Position numbers and translations under genes: made by a program
The notes under the pieces: model-generated
Database searches by the model: none
Told to the model about the DNA's origin: nothing
The model's input: only the letters and a program-made list of their open reading frames with translations
Assembly (NCBI GenBank): GCA_013127575.1
Contig: CP053418.1
Coordinates: 1,860,001-1,924,000, forward strand
From: Ramlibacter terrae
Lineage (GTDB): Bacteria; Pseudomonadota; Gammaproteobacteria; Burkholderiales; Burkholderiaceae_C
Length of the DNA stretch: 64,000 nucleotides
Reading direction: 5' to 3'
Part shown: positions 1-11,790 of the stretch, piece by piece
How positions within the stretch are numbered: position 1 is the stretch's first letter
Layout of the letters: each line of letters begins with the position of its first letter

Positions 1-128
1 AGGTCGGCCAGCAGCGTGATCGAAGCTTCGGTCTCGAACACGTCGACCGCTGGCACCACGTGCTGCTGTTGCTGTTGTGGCTGTTGCTGCTGTCGCGGCG
101 ACGCGGGCCGCGCGATGGCGTCGTCCAT
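1..128 (-). CDS. Hsp20 family small heat-shock protein (5' part only)
   Basis: Only the first 42 codons are in the window; the gene runs off the left edge. The start ATG (126-128) has a strong ribosome site, GGAG preceded by AGGAG, 8-17 bases upstream. The N-terminus is unusual: a glutamine/proline tract (residues 13-22, QQQQPQQQQQ) and then PAVDVFETEASITLLADL, which matches the first beta-strand of an alpha-crystallin domain. It starts 19 bases after the stop of the complete Hsp20 gene on the same strand, so the pair is probably one heat-shock operon. ATP-independent holdase in the cytoplasm is the family role. The Q-rich tail is seen directly; its role is unknown. Confidence 0.75.
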   Translation of the reverse strand, partial: MDDAIARPASPRQQQQPQQQQQHVVPAVDVFETEASITLLAD

Positions 129-147
129 GGCGTTCACTCCTTTCTCC

Positions 148-591
148 TCAATGCACTTCGATGCGGCGGGGCAGCGACGAGGCGCGCTTGGCGATGCTGA
201 TGCGCAGCACACCGTCGCGGTAGCTCGCTTCCACTTGCGCCGGGTCGGCGTCTTCGGGCAGGCTGACCACGCGGCGGAAGCGGCCCGCGTAGCGCTCGTT
301 GGCATACACGCTGGTGCGTTCGCCGGGCTGCGGCAGGTCGGCCTTGCGCTCGCCGGCGATGGCCAGCACGCCGCGGTCGATCGTGATGTCCAGGCTCGCG
401 GGGTCCAGCCCCGGCGCCAGCGCCATCACTTCGATCGAGCCGGCCGTCGTCCCGACGTTGAGCACCGGGAAGCCGCTGGCGGTGGAGCGGATGCTGGCGT
501 TGCCCGCGCCGCCGAACACCGGGTCGAGCAGGCCCTGCATGCGGTTGAGTTCGGTGAAAAGGTCCGTGGAGGACCGGAACATGGGAATCAT
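148..591 (-). CDS. Hsp20/alpha-crystallin small heat-shock protein
   Basis: 147-residue protein of normal Hsp20 length. The N-terminal arm (about residues 1-40, MIPMFRSSTDLFTELNRMQ) is followed by an alpha-crystallin domain with the family signatures LAPGLDPASLDI, VLAIAGERK and the A-x-x-x-x-G-V-L-like YRDGVLRISI near the end; the C-terminus RRIEVH resembles the IxI/V tail used in oligomer assembly. AGGAG lies 8 bases before the ATG. No frame breaks. Family role is binding of unfolding proteins in the cytoplasm. It is the first gene of a two-gene Hsp20 unit. No heat-shock (sigma-32) promoter could be recognised in the 39 bases upstream. Confidence 0.9.
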   Translation of the reverse strand: MIPMFRSSTDLFTELNRMQGLLDPVFGGAGNASIRSTASGFPVLNVGTTAGSIEVMALAPGLDPASLDITIDRGVLAIAGERKADLPQPGERTSVYANERYAGRFRRVVSLPEDADPAQVEASYRDGVLRISIAKRASSLPRRIEVH

Positions 592-630
592 GTGCGTTCT
601 CCTTGTCAGTTGCCCCCCGGCGTTCCCGAA

Positions 631-1420
631 TTAGGGTCGGCCGCGGGCGCTTTCAGGGGTGGCCCAACGGGCCAGCAGCACGGGAATGGAGGAGGCCAGC
701 AGGCCGGCGCCGGAGGCTGTCAGAAGCCCCAGCACCACCTTGCGGAAGGTGAGTTCGCTGATCCCGACGTACAGCCGCGCGCCGAGCACCGCCGGCACCA
801 GCATGGCCGGCGCCACCACCGCGAACAGCGGCAGCATCGAGCGTTCCACCAGGCCGGTGGCGAGATAACCCACGAAGGTGATGGAGAGCATCGCCAGGTT
901 GAAGTTCTGGATCACGGCGCGCTGGCGGTCCTTCTCGTAGCCGCGCAGCGTGCACCACAGCGTCGGCGCCACGCCGGTCGATCCGCCGAGCCCGCCCATC
1001 ACCCCGCCGACACTGCCGGCCACCGCGTCGGCGATGTGGCCGCCACGCGTGATGCGCGGCAACTGCGCCGCAAAGAACATCAGGGGGCACGCGATGACCA
1101 GCACCAGGCCGAGCACCGCCTTGAACATGGGTACGTCGAGCCGCGGCAGCAGGTACAGCCCGAGGGGCAGGCCTGCCAGCCCGCCGGCCGGGAACGGCAG
1201 CAAGGTCTGCGCGTGCCAGCCCCGGCGCACGGTGAAGGCCGACATCACCTGCCCGGTCAGCGCGCCGAACACGGCCAGCACCGCGGCGAGCTGCGGGTCG
1301 AGGACCCAGGCCCACATCGCGATCGCCGTCATGCTGAAGCCGAAGCCGGACAGCCCCCGGACGAAGCCGGCGACGGCGGCGCCGATGACGATGATGGCCG
1401 GGTGTTCCAGTTTCTGTCAT
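631..1420 (-). CDS. TauE/SafE-family membrane permease
   Basis: Polytopic membrane protein with the TauE/SafE pattern: a first helix PAIIVIGAAVAGFVRGLSGF, a mid-protein GSVGGVMGGLGGSTGVAPTL loop (the conserved GG-G-x-x-G segment) and about 8 hydrophobic segments, total near 260 residues. The family exports sulfite, sulfoacetate and other small sulfur or organic anions; the substrate here is unknown. The segment from 1332 downward is clean. The first helix lies upstream of the only in-frame ATG (1332), so the true start is further up; ATG at 1418-1420, MTE..LEHPA, fits if a small indel near 1411 is assumed. That ATG lies in the terminal ATGACA of a palindromic repeat. Confidence 0.75.
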
Positions 1421-1489
1421 CCCGGCTCGACCCGGGATCCGTGGTGGTGTGGCGGCAGTCGTGGATCGCGGCGCGAGGCCGCGATGACA
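1415..1489. repeat. Palindromic intergenic repeat, family A (copy 1)
   Basis: Composite element bounded by TGTCAT and ATGACA. It contains two back-to-back hairpins: CCCGGctcgaCCCGGG-like on the left and GCGGCGCGAGGCCGC-like on the right, separated by a short variable spacer. It fills the gap between the TauE-type gene and the 3' end of gcvP; its outer ATG may be the TauE start. Related copies occur at 4395, 8023, 22274 and 52360. Confidence 0.8.
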
Positions 1490-1492
1490 AGT

Positions 1493-4384
<2,892 letters not shown>

Positions 4385-4394
4385 GGGTTTCCTC

Positions 4395-4450
4395 TGTCAT
4401 TGCGGGCTTGACCCGCAATCCATGGATCCCGGGTCAAGCCCGGGATGACA
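4395..4450. repeat. Palindromic intergenic repeat, family A (copy 2)
   Basis: The cleanest copy: TGTCAT, then a hairpin TTGCGGGCTTGACCCGCAA, a CCATGG centre, then a hairpin CCCGGGTCAAGCCCGGG, and ATGACA. It sits inside the gcv operon between gcvH (stop 4460) and gcvP (start 4384), where a transcript hairpin could affect mRNA stability or the gcvH:gcvP ratio (inference). Confidence 0.85.
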
Positions 4451-4459
4451 CGATATCGA

Positions 4460-4837
4460 TCAGGTGTTGTCTTTCACGAACTGCGCGTAGGCGGCTTCGT
4501 CCATCAGCGCGTCGAATTCGGCCTGGTCGGCGATGCGGATCTTGAAGAACCAGCCGGCCTTCATCGGGTCCTTGTTGGCGACGGAGGGGTCGGCGCGCAG
4601 GTCTTCGTTGACGGCAGTCACTTCGCCGGCGATCGGCATGTACACGTCGGCGGCGGCCTTGACCGACTCGACCACGCCCGCCACTTCACCCTTGGCATAG
4701 CTGCGGCCCACCTCCGGCAGGTCGACGAACACCACGTCGCCGAGCGCGTCCTGCGCATGGGCCGTGATGCCGACGGTGGCGGTGCCCTGGTCCCCGGCCT
4801 GCAGCCATTCGTGTTCGGGCGTGTACTTGACGGTCAT
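4460..4837 (-). CDS. gcvH: Glycine cleavage system H protein
   Basis: 125 residues, the standard H-protein size. The lipoyl-lysine motif [15 protein letters not shown] is present with the lysine at residue 60. The N-terminus [12 protein letters not shown] is diagnostic. GAGAACG gives a ribosome site just upstream of ATG 4837. H protein shuttles the aminomethyl intermediate from GcvP to GcvT and the reduced lipoyl arm to dihydrolipoamide dehydrogenase. It lies 26 bases after gcvT on the same strand. No frame breaks. Confidence 0.97.
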   Translation of the reverse strand: MTVKYTPEHEWLQAGDQGTATVGITAHAQDALGDVVFVDLPEVGRSYAKGEVAGVVESVKAAADVYMPIAGEVTAVNEDLRADPSVANKDPMKAGWFFKIRIADQAEFDALMDEAAYAQFVKDNT

Positions 4838-4863
4838 TCTCGTTCTCCTTGGGGGTGCGGCCC

Positions 4864-5993
4864 TTAGCCGCGGTGATAGCGATTGGGGACGAAGGGCATG
4901 GCGGCCACTTCCATGGGCACGCGCTTGCCGCGCACGAGCGCGTGCACCCGCGTGCCGAGCGCCGCGTGCTCCGGCGCGACGTAGCCCATGGCCACGGGCT
5001 TGTCGATCGAGGGGCCGAGCAGGCCGCTGGTGACTTCGCCGATGCGCGCGCCTTGCGCGTCCTGCAGTTCGGTGTGTTCGCGCACCGGCACGCGCTCCAG
5101 CGCCACCAGGCCCACGCGCTTGCGCGGCAGCGGCTCGGCGCCTTGCAGCTGCGCCAGCACGCGTTCGGCGCCCGGAAAGCCGCCGGCGCGCTCGCCGCCG
5201 GTGCGCCGCACCTTCTGGATCGCCCAGTTCAGGGCGGCTTCCACCGGCGTGGTCGTGGTATCGATGTCGTTGCCGTACAGGCACAGGCCCGCTTCGAGCC
5301 GGAGCGAATTGCGGGCGCCGAGTCCGATGGGCTTCACCTCCGGCTGCGCGAGCAATTCGCGCGCCAGCGCTTCGGCCGATTCGCCCGGCACCGAGATCTC
5401 GAAACCGTCTTCGCCGGTGTAGCCGCTGCGCGTGATGTAGAGGTCGGCGCCTTGCCACGCGAAAGCCTTGCCGGTCATGAACACGAGCTGCTCGACGCCG
5501 GGCACCCGGGCGCTTCAACGCGTCCACCGCCTGCGGCCCCTGCAGCGCGAGCAGGCCGCGCTCCGGCATCGGGACGACCGGCAGCGGCCGCCGATCTTCG
5601 CCTGCATGTGCGCGATGTCGCCCGCCTTGCAGGCGCCGTTGACGATCACGAACAGGTGGTCGCCGCGATTGACGAACATCAGGTCGTCGATGATCGTGCC
5701 TTCGCCGGTGAGCAGCAGCCCGTAGCGTTGCCTGTCGACGCCGACGCCGATCACGTCCACCGGCACCAGCGACTCGAAGGCGGCGGCGGCATCCGGGCCC
5801 ACCAGCCGCAGCTGGCCCATGTGCGAGACGTCGAACAGGCCGGCGGCGCTTCGGGTGTGGAGGTGTTCGGCCATCAAGCCCGCCGGGTACTGCACGGGCA
5901 TGCTGTAGCCGGCAAACGGAACCATGCGCGCGCCGAGCTCCGGTGCAGGGCGTGCAGCGGCGTTTTCAGTAGCTCTTCTCGAGGTGCGGACAC
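4864..5993 (-). CDS. gcvT: Aminomethyltransferase, T-protein (frame broken by indels)
   Basis: The protein is recognisable across three frames: [10 protein letters not shown] / [19 protein letters not shown]...FDVSHMGQ...[10 protein letters not shown] / [18 protein letters not shown] / [11 protein letters not shown]...[12 protein letters not shown]...FVPNRYHRG. Summed length is about 377 residues, normal for GcvT. Breaks are at about 5942 (CACCGGAG for expected CACCTGGAG), 5575 (TGCCGGTC for TGCCAGGTC) and 5505-5515 (two CCGG sites). The GTG at 5993 is chosen as start because it gives [12 protein letters not shown] and has GGAG 5 bases upstream. T-protein transfers the one-carbon unit to tetrahydrofolate and releases ammonia. 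It is the first gene behind the glycine riboswitch. The breaks are probably sequencing errors. Confidence 0.9.
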
Positions 5994-6053
5994 GCGGACT
6001 CCAACAGGCTTTCGAACCATCGTACACACGATGGATGGGCCCGTGCTGTCCTC

Positions 6054-6228
6054 GTTACCTGAGAGATTCACCCGTTGCGCGGGCTTGCTCCTTCGGTGGA
6101 CGGCTGCTCATCCGCAGCCGCCTCTCTCCAGCAAGGTGACGCCGCGCGATGGCGGCGTTTGCCAGTCCCCGGTACCTGAGCGTTCGATTCGCCTTCGGTG
6201 GTTCTCGGAGAACTCTCTCTGGCGCGCG
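6054..6228 (-). promoter_or_regulatory. Tandem glycine riboswitch upstream of gcvT
   Basis: Read on the minus strand, two aptamer-like modules follow each other. Aptamer 1 (about 6228-6170) runs from CCAGAGAGAG through CCGAAGGCGAA to GCTCAGGTACC; aptamer 2 (about 6130-6054) runs from GGAGAGAGGCGG through CCGAAGGAGCAAGC to CTCTCAGGTAAC. The CCGAAGG core and the terminal CTCAGG are the conserved glycine-aptamer bases. The leader ends about 60 bases before the gcvT GTG, consistent with control of translation or early termination. Glycine binding activating gcv expression is established for the class; the ON direction here is inferred from the downstream genes. Confidence 0.9.
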
Positions 6229-6239
6229 GATTGTAGTCG

Positions 6240-7515
6240 CTACTTCGCGTACACCGGTCGCGCAGCGCCAGCGACAGCTGGGGCACGTAGGTGATCACCA
6301 TCAGGCAGGCCGGGATCACCAGCACGAAAGGCACCAGGTCCTTGATGATGCGGTCCAGCGATATTCGCGCCACCGTGCAGGCCGCGAACAGGTTCACGCC
6401 GAACGGCGGCGTGATCATGCCCAGCGCCGGGTTCACCACCATCACGAGCCCGAAGTGCACCGGATCGATGCCGAAGTGCATCGCCACCGGCGCCAGGATC
6501 GGCGCCAGCACGATGATGGCGGCGCTGGTCTCGATGAACATGCCGATGATGAAGAGCGCGGCATTCACGCCCAGCAGGAACATCGCCGGGCTTTGAAGCA
6601 CCGCCTCGAGCCAGCGTCCGATCGCGTCGGGCACGCCGGCGCGCGTGATCAGGAAGGCGAACAGGCCCGCGTTAGCGATGATGAACATGATCACCGCCGA
6701 CGAGATCACCGACTTCTTCAGCACGGCGTAGAGGTCGCGGACGCTGATCTCGCGGTAGATCACGACGCCGACCACCAGTGCATAGAACACGGCGACGGCG
6801 GAAGCTTCGGTCGGCGTGAAGACGCCTCCGTAGATGCCGCCCAGGATGATGACGGGCATCAGCAGCGCCCAGCCCGCCTGCCGGTGGCCTTGCCGAAGGG
6901 AAGGCGGCCGTCGCCGTCGTTCTTGCCCCAGCCCTTCCACTTGCACCAGATCCAGACGAACAGCATCAGCGCGCCGCTGATGAAGAGTCCCGGGCCGAAG
7001 CCGGCGATGAACAGTTCGCCGATCGAGACCTCGGCGCTCACGCCGTACAGGATCATGGGGATCGAAGGCGGGATGATCACGCCCAGTTCCGCGCTCGTGG
7101 CTTGCAGCGCCGCCGCGTACGAGGTCGGATAGCCGTGCTTGATCAGCGCCGGGATCAGGATCGCCCCGATGGCGAAGGTGGTGGCGACCGAGGAGCCCGA
7201 CACCGCGGCGAAGATCATGCAGGTCAGCACGCAGGTCATGGGCAGGCCGCCCTGCACGCCGCCGACGATGCTCTTGGCGAACTCCACCAGGCGGCGCGAG
7301 ATGCCGCCGGTTTCCATCAGGTTACCGGCCGGGATGAAGAACGGAATGGCCGCCAGCGGAAACTTGTTGATCGAGTTGAACATCTCCTTGACGGAGATCA
7401 GCATGTGCGCGTTGCTGGCACGGATGCCGAGGATGGAAGCCAAGCCGATGGACACCGCCACCGAGATGCTGAGCGCGAAGCACAGCACCATCGTTGAAAT
7501 CATGACAGTGGTCAT
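6240..7515 (-). CDS. dctM: TRAP transporter large permease DctM (two indels)
   Basis: Starting MTTVMISTMVLCFALSISV, about 12 hydrophobic segments and the DctM motifs IPFFIPAGNLMETGGISRR, SAELGVIIPPSIPMILYG and MITPPFGVNLF. Two breaks: near 6880 (ACCGGCAGG for ACCTGGCAGG) and near 6257 (GACCGGTG for GACCTGGTG). With both repaired, the protein ends LRDLVYAK at TAG 6240-6242 and is about 425 residues, the family length. Without the repair the frame runs through the riboswitch. The start overlaps the dctQ stop by 4 bases (ATGA), indicating translational coupling. It forms the sodium-driven pore that imports the DctP-bound carboxylate-type solute. Confidence 0.9.
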
Positions 7516-8005
7516 TGCGCGGTCTCCAGTTCGTGCCGCTGCGGATCGACCAGGTTGCCGATGATGCCGAAGATGCAGAACAGGGCGCCGACCGGCAGCG
7601 CCAGGTAGCCCCAGAACATCGAGATCGATTCCAGGCCGGACATCGTCTGCACCTTGCCGCGCACGGCGTAATCCCAGCCCCACCAGAGGATCACGCCGAT
7701 CAGCGCCAGCGACGCGATGGCGACCATCCAGTCGAGGCCGCGCCCAGCTTCGGCGGACTCCAGCGGTACAGCACGTCGACGCTCACCATCGCGCCCTGGC
7801 GAAACGCGATGGGGATGCCGAGGAACACCATCCAGATCAGAGAGAGGCGGATCAGGATCTCGCTCCACTCGGCTGGCTGCTCCAGGACGAAGCGGGTGAC
7901 GATCTGGAAGACGCCGAGCGCGCTGGCGATGACCAGCATGGCGCAGGCGCCGGCGAGGGCCAGGCCGCTGGTGAAGCGTTCGATGCGGAGGAAGGTTTGT
8001 TTCAC
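7512..8005 (-). CDS. dctQ: TRAP transporter small permease DctQ (one indel)
   Basis: About 165 residues with four hydrophobic segments: LALAGACAMLVIASALGVFQ, IRLSLIWMVFLGIPIAFR, VAIASLALIGVILWWGW and GYLALPVGALFCIFGIIGNL. The EWSEILIRLSLIWMVFLG segment is typical of DctQ. A break near 7750 separates LYRWSPPKL from GRGLDWMV; this site is GC-rich but is not an obvious CCWGG position. DctQ is the structural partner of DctM. It sits between dctP (with a repeat and hairpin in the gap) and dctM (4-base overlap). Confidence 0.88.
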
Positions 8006-8022
8006 GAGTGGTTCTTCTTCTT

Positions 8023-8103
8023 TGTCATTGCGGGCTTGACCCGCAATCCACGACGGCGTGTGAAAAGGCGCAGCTTGGATCCCGGGTCGAGCCCGGGATG
8101 ACA
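8023..8103. repeat. Palindromic intergenic repeat, family A (copy 3)
   Basis: TGTCAT, hairpin TTGCGGGCTTGACCCGCAA, a 25-base spacer, hairpin CCCGGGTCGAGCCCGGG and ATGACA. It lies in the 126-base dctP-dctQ gap next to a short GC hairpin, the place where TRAP operons often lower membrane-subunit expression relative to the binding protein. Confidence 0.8.
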
Positions 8104-8109
8104 GGGGTT

Positions 8110-8126
8110 GGGGGCAGAGTGCCCCC
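8110..8126 (-). terminator. Candidate hairpin between dctP and dctQ
   Basis: Perfect 7-bp inverted repeat GGGGGCA-GAG-TGCCCCC, beginning 5 bases after the dctP stop in the direction of transcription. There is no T-tract, so it is more likely a partial terminator or 3'-end stabiliser of dctP mRNA than a full terminator. Confidence 0.4.
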
Positions 8127-8131
8127 GGGCC

Positions 8132-9100
8132 TTATTTCACCGCGCGGATCTTCTCGATCTCGGCCTTGCCGAACTGCTTCTCGAACTCGGCGTTGACCGG
8201 GGCCAGCGCCTTAACGAACGCCGACTTGTCGAGCGTGTCGACCACCGTCATGCCCTTGGCACGCAGGTCGGCCACGCCCTTGGCGTCGTCCTCGTCCACG
8301 CGGGCGCGGTTGACCTTGGCCCCTTCCTTGGCGGCTTCGGGAAAGCCGTCTTGTCGGCGGCCGACAGCTTGTCGAAGGCGGCCTTGTTCATCACGAAGAT
8401 GCAGGGCGAGTACACGTGGCCGGTCAGCGACAGGTGCTTTTGCACTGGTCGAACTTGGCGGAGATGATCACCGACAGCGGGTTCTCCGGCCGTCGACCGT
8501 GCCCTGCTGCAGGGCGGTGAACACTTCGGGGAAAGCCATGGGCGTCGTGATGATGCCGAAGCCCTTGTAGGCGGCGATGTGCACCGGGTTCTCCATGGTG
8601 CGCATCTTCAGGCCCTTGAGGTCTTCCGGCTTCTGGACCGAGCGCTTGCTGTTGGTCATGTGGCGGAAGCCGTTCTCGGCCCGGAGCCAGCGCCTTGAAG
8701 CCCTTGCTGTCGAACTTGGTCAGCAGGTCTGGCCGATCGGGCCGTCGAGCACGGCGCGGGCATGGGCCTTGTCGCGGAACAGGAAGGGCACGTCGAGGAT
8801 CTTGGTCTCGGGCACGAAGTTGGGCACCGGGCCGCTGGACGAGAAGGCCAGTTCCGGGTGCCGAGCTGCACCGCCTCGATCGACTCGCGTTCGCCGCCGA
8901 GCGAACCGTTGTAGAAGGTCTGGACCTTGTAGCGGCCGGCGGTGCGCTTCTCGACTTCGCGGGCGAACACGTCGATCGCCACGCCCCTGGTGCGAGTTCT
9001 GCGCCGTGGAGATGCTGATCTTCATCGTGGTCTGCGCCTGCGCGACCGAGCTGGCGAGGAAGCCCGCGGCGAGCAGGGCGTAGAGAGGGCTGAACTTCAT
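8132..9100 (-). CDS. dctP: TRAP transporter substrate-binding protein DctP (many indels)
   Basis: Signal peptide MKFSPLYALLAAGFLASSVAQAQ at the start, then DctP segments scattered over the three frames: TTMKISISTAQNSH / VAIDVFAREVEKRTAGRYKVQTFYNGSLGGERE / FSSSGPVPNFVPETKILDVPFLF / MTNSKRSVQKPEDLKGLKMR / VHIAAYKGFGIITTPMAFPEVFTALQQGTVDG / HLSLTGHVYSPCIFVMNKAAFD / and a tail ending IRAVK. At least seven indels (about 8345, 8446, 8494, 8688, 8729, 8861, 9000), every one at an expected CCAGG or CCTGG. Corrected length is about 325 residues. Periplasmic, binds the solute and delivers it to DctQM. No ligand can be assigned. The densest break cluster in the window. Confidence 0.88.
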
Positions 9101-9214
9101 GGAATGGGTCTCCGGATGTTGGGGTAAGGCAAAGCCTGCCGGATGATGCGGCTGGGCCGGCACCGGCGCTACGGGAGTTCTACCGAGGGCGGCGGTCAGC
9201 CGCCCGCAAGCTTG

Positions 9215-10913
9215 CTACATGTTGGTGTAGTTGGGCCCGCCGCCGCCTTCGGGCGTGATCCAGACGATGTTCTGGGTCGGGTCCTTGATGTCGCAGGTCT
9301 TGCAGTGCACGCAGTTCTGCGCGTTGATCTGCAGCCGCTGGCCCTCGGGCGTGTCGGCCGGCACGAACTCGTAGACGCCCGCCGGGCAGTAGCGCGCCTC
9401 GGGGCCCGCGTACTTCGCCAGGTTGACCTGCACCGGCACGCTGGCGTCGCGCAGCGTCAGGTGCGACGGCTGGTGCTCTTCGTGGTTGGTGTTGGAGATG
9501 AACACCGAGGAGAGCCGGTCGAAGGTCAGCTTGCCATCGGGCTTCGGGTAGACGATCGGCTTGCACTCCGCCGCGGGCTTGAGGTAGCTGTGGTCCGGCT
9601 TGTCGCGGTGCAGCGTCCGGGGCACGTTGCCCTTCAGCAGGAACTGCTCGATGCCGTTCATGAAGGTCGCGGGCAGGAGGCCCTTCTTGAACCAGTCTTG
9701 AAGTTGCGCGACTTGTTCAGTTCGGCGTGCAGCCAGCTCTTCTCGAAGGCTTCCGGGTACGCGGTCAGTTCGTCGTGCTGGCGGCCGGCATGGATGGCGT
9801 CGAAGGCCGCGCGCGCTGCCAGCATGCCGGTCTTGATCGCGGCGTGGCTGCCCTTGATGCGGCTCACGTTCAGGTAGCCCGCGTCGCAGCCCACCAACGC
9901 GCCGCCGGGGAAGATCGTCTTGGGCAGGCTCAGCAGGCCGCCGGCCGTGATGGCGCGGGCGCCGTACGAAAGGCGCTTGCCCGGCTTGATGCCCTTGCTC
10001 TCGTCGCCTTCGAGGTACCAGCGGATGTTGCGGTGGGTCTTCCAGCGCTGCAGTTCCTCGAAGGGGCTCAGGTACGGGTTGGCATAGTCGAGCCCGGTGA
10101 TGAAGCCGAGCGAGACCGGGTTGCCTTCCATGTGGTACAGGAAGGCGCCGCCGTAGGTGTCGTTCTCCATCGGCCAGCCGGCCGTGTGCAGCACGAAGCC
10201 GGGCTCGTGCCGCTTGGGATCGATCTCCCACACTTCCTTCACGCCGATGCCGTAGGTCTGCGGGTCGCGGCCTTCGTCGAGCTTGAAGCGCGCGATGAGT
10301 TGCTTGCCCGGTGGCCGCGCGAGCCTTCGGCGAACACCGTGTACTTCGCGTGCAGCTCCATGCCGAGCTGGAAGTTCTCGGTGGGCTGGCCGTCCTTGCC
10401 CACGCCCATGTTGCCGGTGGCCACGCCCCGGACGGAGCCGTTCTCGTTGTAGAGCACTTCGGCCGCCGGGAAGCCCGGGAAGATCTCCACCCCGAGGCCT
10501 TCGGCCTGCTGCGCCAGCCAGCGCGTGACGTTGGCCAGGCTCACGATGTAGTTGCCGTGGTTCTGGAAGTTCTCGGGCAGGAAGAAATCCGGCACGCGCA
10601 TGCCGCCGTTCTCGCTCAGGAACACCATTGCGTCGCCGGTCACCGGCTGGTTCAGCGGCGCGCCCTTTTCCTTCCAGTCGGGGATCAGTTCGGACAGCGC
10701 CCGCGGGTCCATGATGGCGCCCGAGAGGATGTGCGCGCCGGGCTCCGAACCCTTCTCCAGCACCACCACCGACAGCTCGCGCCCTTCGGCCTGCGCGAGC
10801 TGTTTCAGGTGGATCGCGGTGGCAGGCCGGCGGGGCCGCCGCCCACCACCACCACGTCGTATTCCATCGCTTCGCGCGGTCCGAACTGGGCCGGGGATGT
10901 CTTCTTGCGTCAT
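9215..10913 (-). CDS. Electron transfer flavoprotein-ubiquinone oxidoreductase (indels)
   Basis: About 565 residues after joining frames. The FAD-binding N-terminus ([11 protein letters not shown] in the shifted frame, then [20 protein letters not shown]) leads to the central domain ([39 protein letters not shown]) and the C-terminal 4Fe-4S motif [19 protein letters not shown]. The enzyme takes electrons from ETF and reduces membrane ubiquinone, linking acyl-CoA and amino-acid dehydrogenases to respiration. Breaks near 10826 (CCTGCC for CCTGGCC), 10306 (CACCGGGC for CACCTGGGC) and 9702 (TTCAAGAC for TTCCAGGAC) all hit CCWGG; one more lies near 10890. It is divergent from the SDR gene, 86 bases away. 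Start ATG 10913. Confidence 0.92.
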
Positions 10914-10999
10914 GGGTGTCGTCGATAATGGTTGGCAACCGGTGGCACTGCGCGCCGCAGGCCGGTCTTGCATTCTATGCGGCGCATGAAAGGGATTCC

Positions 11000-11782
11000 G
11001 TGGCTTACAGCATCGACTTGTCCGGCCGTGTCGCGCTGATTACAGGCGCTTCCAGCGGCCTCGGCGCGCAGTTCGCGCGCGTGCTCGCCCGCGCCGGCGC
11101 GGCCGTGGTGCTGGCGGCGCGCCGCATCGAGAAGCTGAAGGACCTGCGGGCCCAGATCGAGGGCGAAGGCGGCGACGCCCACGTGGTCGGCCTCGACGTG
11201 ACCGACATCGCCAGCATCAAGGCGGCCGTGGCGCATGCGGAAACCGAAGTCGGCTCGATCGACATCCTCGTCAACAACTCCGGCGTCAGCACCACGCAGC
11301 GCATCCAGGACGTGACCGAGGAAGACTACGACTACGTCTTCGACACCAACGTCAAGGGCGCTTTCTTCGTGGCGCAGGAGGTCGGCAAGCGCATGCTGGC
11401 GCGCTCGCGCGGCGCCGCGCCCGGCACCTTCACCGGCGGCCGCATCATCAACGTGGCCTCGGCCGCGGGGCTGCGCGCGCTGCCGCAGATCGGCGCGTAC
11501 TCGATCAGCAAGGCGGCCGTCGTGCACATGACGGAGGCGATGGCGCTGGAATGGGGGCGCTTCGGCATCAACGTCAACGCGCTGTGCCCCGGCTACATCG
11601 AGACCGACATCAACCGCCACCACTGGTCCACCGAGCAGGGCCAGAAGCTGGTCTCCATGCTGCCGCGCAAGCGCGTGGGCAAGCCCGAAGACCTCGACGC
11701 GCTGATCGTGATGCTGGCCTCCGACCAGAGCCACTTCGTCAACGGCGCGGTCATCGCCGCCACCGACGGCTTCCACCTCTAG
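11000..11782 (+). CDS. Short-chain dehydrogenase/reductase (SDR)
   Basis: 260 residues from GTG at 11000, which gives VAYSIDLSGRVALITGASSGLG and has AAAGGGA upstream; an upstream in-frame extension to 10916 would add non-conserved residues and enter the divergent promoter region. Classical SDR features: TGASSGLG cofactor motif, NNSG at about residue 95, serine in NVASAAG and the catalytic YSISK. A C-terminal VNGAVIAATDGFHL matches the FabG-like group. NAD(P)H-dependent; substrate unknown. The next gene starts 8 bases downstream, so it may be the first gene of a three-gene unit. Confidence 0.92.
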   Translation: MAYSIDLSGRVALITGASSGLGAQFARVLARAGAAVVLAARRIEKLKDLRAQIEGEGGDAHVVGLDVTDIASIKAAVAHAETEVGSIDILVNNSGVSTTQRIQDVTEEDYDYVFDTNVKGAFFVAQEVGKRMLARSRGAAPGTFTGGRIINVASAAGLRALPQIGAYSISKAAVVHMTEAMALEWGRFGINVNALCPGYIETDINRHHWSTEQGQKLVSMLPRKRVGKPEDLDALIVMLASDQSHFVNGAVIAATDGFHL

Positions 11783-11790
11783 GCGAGCGC

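Noticed and set aside
61-110. Microsatellite or CRISPR-like repeat in the left edge
   Set aside because: The CTG/TTG run is the antisense of a poly-glutamine coding tract in the Hsp20 gene; there are no spacers or regular repeats.
6068-6240. C-terminal extension of DctM through the riboswitch
   Set aside because: It results from the lost base near 6257; the repaired frame ends LRDLVYAK at 6240, the usual family end.
10916-10999. Upstream extension of the SDR gene to 10916
   Set aside because: The extra 28 residues are not SDR-like, and the GTG at 11000 has a better ribosome site and gives the normal family N-terminus.
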